From positions 62,001 to 126,000 of the forward strand of contig CAMDUE010000002.1 of assembly GCA_945877575.1 (NCBI GenBank): DNA of 64,000 nt, in the 5' to 3' direction. Below the pieces are notes generated by a model, which saw only the letters and a program-made list of their open reading frames with translations, was not told where the DNA came from and made no database searches. This document shows positions 61,757 to 64,000 of this stretch, one piece after another. This DNA comes from Chitinophaga pinensis (lineage in GTDB: Bacteria > Bacteroidota > Bacteroidia > NS11-12g > UBA955). Position numbers and translations under genes: made by a program. Position 1 is the stretch's first letter, and every line of letters begins with the position of its first letter.

Positions 61757-63157
61757 TTACACGAGCATGACCCAAATGGCTGCCAAGAAAACCGTAAGTG
61801 CATTGCTTACCCAGTTGGTAGTATCGTTGGTGAAACCAGAAAATCCACCGACTAACACATCCCCCGAATCCGACAAAAGCCCCTCATCCGTTCTGTATTT
61901 TGATTGAAACAACTCACCCATAATACTGTCTAAAAGCATCCCTAAAAATCCAATAATTGTAATCATCACGGAAGCAAAAACGGCAGAATCACCATTCCAA
62001 TTACCATGCAAATACGATAAAAGTCCTACCAATGACGCTCCAACCAAACCTGCACCGGTTCCTGCTAAACTTACCCCGCCAGAAAGTCCCTTGGGAACTT
62101 CCTTAAATCGAATTAAACTGAATGTACGTCCCCCGAAAAAAACACCAAATTCACTGCTCAGGGTATCAGCAAGTGCCACAGAAATACTAACGTAAATGAG
62201 AAAATCACGAAACTCAGGATATCCCCCGAAAAACAGCAAAATCAACACTGAAATACCGCCGTTAGCAATAACTTGAAAAGCATCTCGGGGCTTGGAGGAC
62301 TTTGATTCGGAAGTTGAAAGAGTTTTCCGGTGATTCAATCGAGATGCCAATGAACCCAACATCAAAAAGATAAACAGTAAATATAATGGCGCATCTGCGA
62401 TCAAAAACACCAAGGCGAGAATGGCAGAAAAAACAATTCCGGATATGGTCAACCACTTAAACTTATAAATCAGTAAAGCCAAAGCAATGCCAGTGATCAT
62501 CCAAATTGGATCGAAAGTAAATTCCATTAAAATAGATTGGGTGAAAAACACCCACAATGGAACCGTTAAATTATCAGAACCCGAAGACGAGATCAACTCA
62601 ATTGAAGCTATTGTTAATGCCCAAACAAATAGGCAAAAAACGTGCGACTGAGGATAAAAAAACATCAACAAGACCCATGAACTTAGAGCGAATACTAGGG
62701 AACCAATAAAGGTTTTGGAATCGCGGCCCCATTGAATCTCGTTTGGAAAAAACTTCGAACCCCACCGTTCATTATACCACCTGCCAATAATGGCTGAAAG
62801 TCCATCGCTGATGGCTAGAATATAAAAAGACAGCGAAATGAGTTTAAGCTGGGAGGGAAAAATCAACATCAAGAAAAATAGCACCCAGGGGAAATAGGCA
62901 ATGCCCCAACTACGTCGGCCTTCGGTCTTGAAAAATCCCTTCCAAACAGCAAAGGTTAAAAGCACTGAAAAACCGCCAATCAAGTAAACAAAAAACTGAA
63001 AAGTATCAGAAGTTGTTATTGAAACAGCATGAGCGCAGGCGGAGATTGCGAGTATGTGCAACACTTTTCGAGCATAGAACGTAGACCATTTTGACAACAC
63101 TAAAGTGATGGCAATAGCCGAAAATACTATGACTAAATCTGATAAATAAACGCGCAT
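61757..63157 (-). CDS. Fused phytol kinase-like (VTE5) and DUF92 phytyl-phosphate kinase-like (VTE6) protein
   Basis: 466 residues from ATG 63157; a TTG at 63184 is not needed. Residues 1-215 resemble the phytol/dolichol kinase family: ARKVLHI at 29-35, SDGLSAIIGR at 117-126, and SKTFIGS at 147-153. Residues 260-466 match DUF92 (VTE6): FQVIANGG, ALADTLSSEFG, KGLSGGVSLAGTGAG and GMLLDSIMGELFQ. About ten membrane helices. In plants and cyanobacteria the two activities turn phytol into phytyl phosphate and then phytyl diphosphate with CTP/NTP; here they would be one polypeptide. The substrate is inferred. It is divergent from a homogentisate phytyltransferase-like gene with 47 bp between starts. 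Confidence 0.8.
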   Translation of the reverse strand: MRVYLSDLVIVFSAIAITLVLSKWSTFYARKVLHILAISACAHAVSITTSDTFQFFVYLIGGFSVLLTFAVWKGFFKTEGRRSWGIAYFPWVLFFLMLIFPSQLKLISLSFYILAISDGLSAIIGRWYNERWGSKFFPNEIQWGRDSKTFIGSLVFALSSWVLLMFFYPQSHVFCLFVWALTIASIELISSSGSDNLTVPLWVFFTQSILMEFTFDPIWMITGIALALLIYKFKWLTISGIVFSAILALVFLIADAPLYLLFIFLMLGSLASRLNHRKTLSTSESKSSKPRDAFQVIANGGISVLILLFFGGYPEFRDFLIYVSISVALADTLSSEFGVFFGGRTFSLIRFKEVPKGLSGGVSLAGTGAGLVGASLVGLLSYLHGNWNGDSAVFASVMITIIGFLGMLLDSIMGELFQSKYRTDEGLLSDSGDVLVGGFSGFTNDTTNWVSNALTVFLAAIWVMLV

Positions 63158-63204
63158 TATGTTTAACTTCCCGCTCCTTTGCAAATTACAACAAAATAGT
63201 CATC

Positions 63205-64000
63205 GTGAAGTTTCTCATTAGCCTTTGGAAGTTTTCCCGCCCACACACCATCATTGGGTCGTTCATCAGTATCAGCATTTTATTTTTATTGTCAATTTCT
63301 AACTCATTTCCTGTTAGTTCATCACATAAGGTAACTTATATATTTACTTTAGCATCTGCGCTATTCTGTAATCTGTTTATCACCGGACTAAATCAGGTCT
63401 TTGATTTAGAAATAGATCGCATCAATAAACCCAAACTTCCGCTAGTTAACGGTGAGTTAAGCATCTTTCGAGCAAATCAAATCATCATTTTTTCTTTGCT
63501 AATGTCTTTGATGTTGGCCTTCATTCAAAGCTGGTTTTTCGGGTCATTAATTACTTTAATTTGTTTCTTGGGTTGGGCTTACAGCGCCCCACCTGTAAGG
63601 TTTAAACGCCATCACGTTTGGGCGGCATCGGCCATTGCATTGGTGAGAGGACCGTTAGTGAATATTGGAATTGGACTCCATTTCATTGACAAGACCAATG
63701 GCTGGTACACTCACCTTAGTTTTTGGGACAATCTCTTACTTCACAGTGTCTCGCATTGGAATTGGATTGTGCCTATTTCTGTTTTTGTTACAGCCTTCAG
63801 CTTAGGCATTGCTTGGTTCAAAGATTTGCCTGACACCGATGGAGATGCTCAACATCAGATCAATACACTGGCCGTTGCAGCTGGAAAAAAAAGAGCCTTT
63901 TATTCTGGGTACATTTTGGTTTCATTGGCTTATGCCTTCTTAATGTGGTATGTTGGATCTATGGTGATGGCGCCCCTAAATTCACTTCAACCTTTTTTAT
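63205..64000 (+). CDS. UbiA-family homogentisate phytyltransferase-like protein (partial, runs off the end)
   Basis: 265 codons from GTG 63205 to the window end, no stop. The opening LWKFSRPHTIIGS is the homogentisate phytyltransferase start. The first Asp-rich motif is NQVFDLEIDRINKPKLPL (Asn63, Asp67, Asp71), then AYSAPPVRFKRH, and the second motif FKDLPDTDGD (206-214). These read very like cyanobacterial HPT/VTE2 and differ from ubiquinone UbiA and MenA. The family joins a prenyl diphosphate to homogentisate with loss of CO2, in the membrane. Acceptor and donor here are unproven. The GTG is chosen because no ATG lies upstream in frame. Confidence 0.85.
   Translation, partial: MKFLISLWKFSRPHTIIGSFISISILFLLSISNSFPVSSSHKVTYIFTLASALFCNLFITGLNQVFDLEIDRINKPKLPLVNGELSIFRANQIIIFSLLMSLMLAFIQSWFFGSLITLICFLGWAYSAPPVRFKRHHVWAASAIALVRGPLVNIGIGLHFIDKTNGWYTHLSFWDNLLLHSVSHWNWIVPISVFVTAFSLGIAWFKDLPDTDGDAQHQINTLAVAAGKKRAFYSGYILVSLAYAFLMWYVGSMVMAPLNSLQPFL

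Overview
The window looks like a chromosomal segment of a member of the Bacteroidota, most likely a flavobacterium-like relative in the order Flavobacteriales; this is inferred from gene families, not from a marker-gene tree. The evidence is three kinds of type IX secretion (T9SS) sorting domain, a PorP/SprF protein, DUF3276 and DUF4270 proteins, AT-rich DNA, and promoter boxes of the Bacteroidota type (TAnnTTTG) in front of many genes. There are no phage genes, insertion sequences, CRISPR arrays or rRNA genes. One tRNA gene (Arg, anticodon CCT) is present.

Layout. Bases 1-97 hold the last codons of galE, which overlaps lnt tail to tail. From 7967 down to 51 a packed minus-strand run carries a T9SS cargo protein, a small membrane protein, tyrS, rfbA, a coiled-coil protein, zapA, rny, rsmI and lnt. 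Bases 7998-24197 mix cell-surface and degradative genes: a TonB-dependent receptor, a GT87-like membrane protein, a large thermolysin-family protease, a di-haem peroxidase lipoprotein, tRNA-Arg, a SIMPL protein, an M20 peptidase, a glucosaminidase, a fatty acid desaturase and an M28 peptidase. Bases 24265-38136 hold another T9SS cargo protein, a membrane protein, dtd, a protein made of about 38 WG repeats, panC, a GT5-like protein that has lost its active-site motif, a DUF4270 lipoprotein and a DAHP synthase. Bases 38098-48429 are all minus strand: two amino acid permeases, kbl, and a tight run of GH3-like, ABC ATPase, gatC, plsC and DUF4199-like genes, then DUF3276 and an ABC exporter. rpsO and pnp follow, with strong terminators.

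The last 12 kb are the most distinctive. Bases 52606-61514 form a minus-strand adhesin locus: a 1584-residue SprB-like T9SS type B protein, a PorP/SprF protein and an OmpA-family protein that carries both calcium-binding type 3 repeats and a SPOR domain. Beyond it a divergent pair encodes a fusion of phytol-kinase-like (VTE5) and DUF92/phytyl-phosphate-kinase-like (VTE6) domains and, running off the window end, a protein with the diagnostic motifs of homogentisate phytyltransferase (VTE2). Together these could phosphorylate an isoprenoid alcohol twice and attach it to an aromatic acceptor, a tocopherol-like or prenylquinone route that would be unexpected in a non-photosynthetic bacterium. This is the best candidate for an undescribed system here.

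Gene organisation is compact: seven of eight convergent gene pairs overlap or end within 7 bp of each other. Several genes have a promoter -7 box only 4-9 bp before the start codon, which suggests leaderless or nearly leaderless mRNAs. Starts were moved inward from the longest open frame where a signal peptide, a family alignment or a promoter box required it. All domain calls are from reading the sequence; no database search was run.
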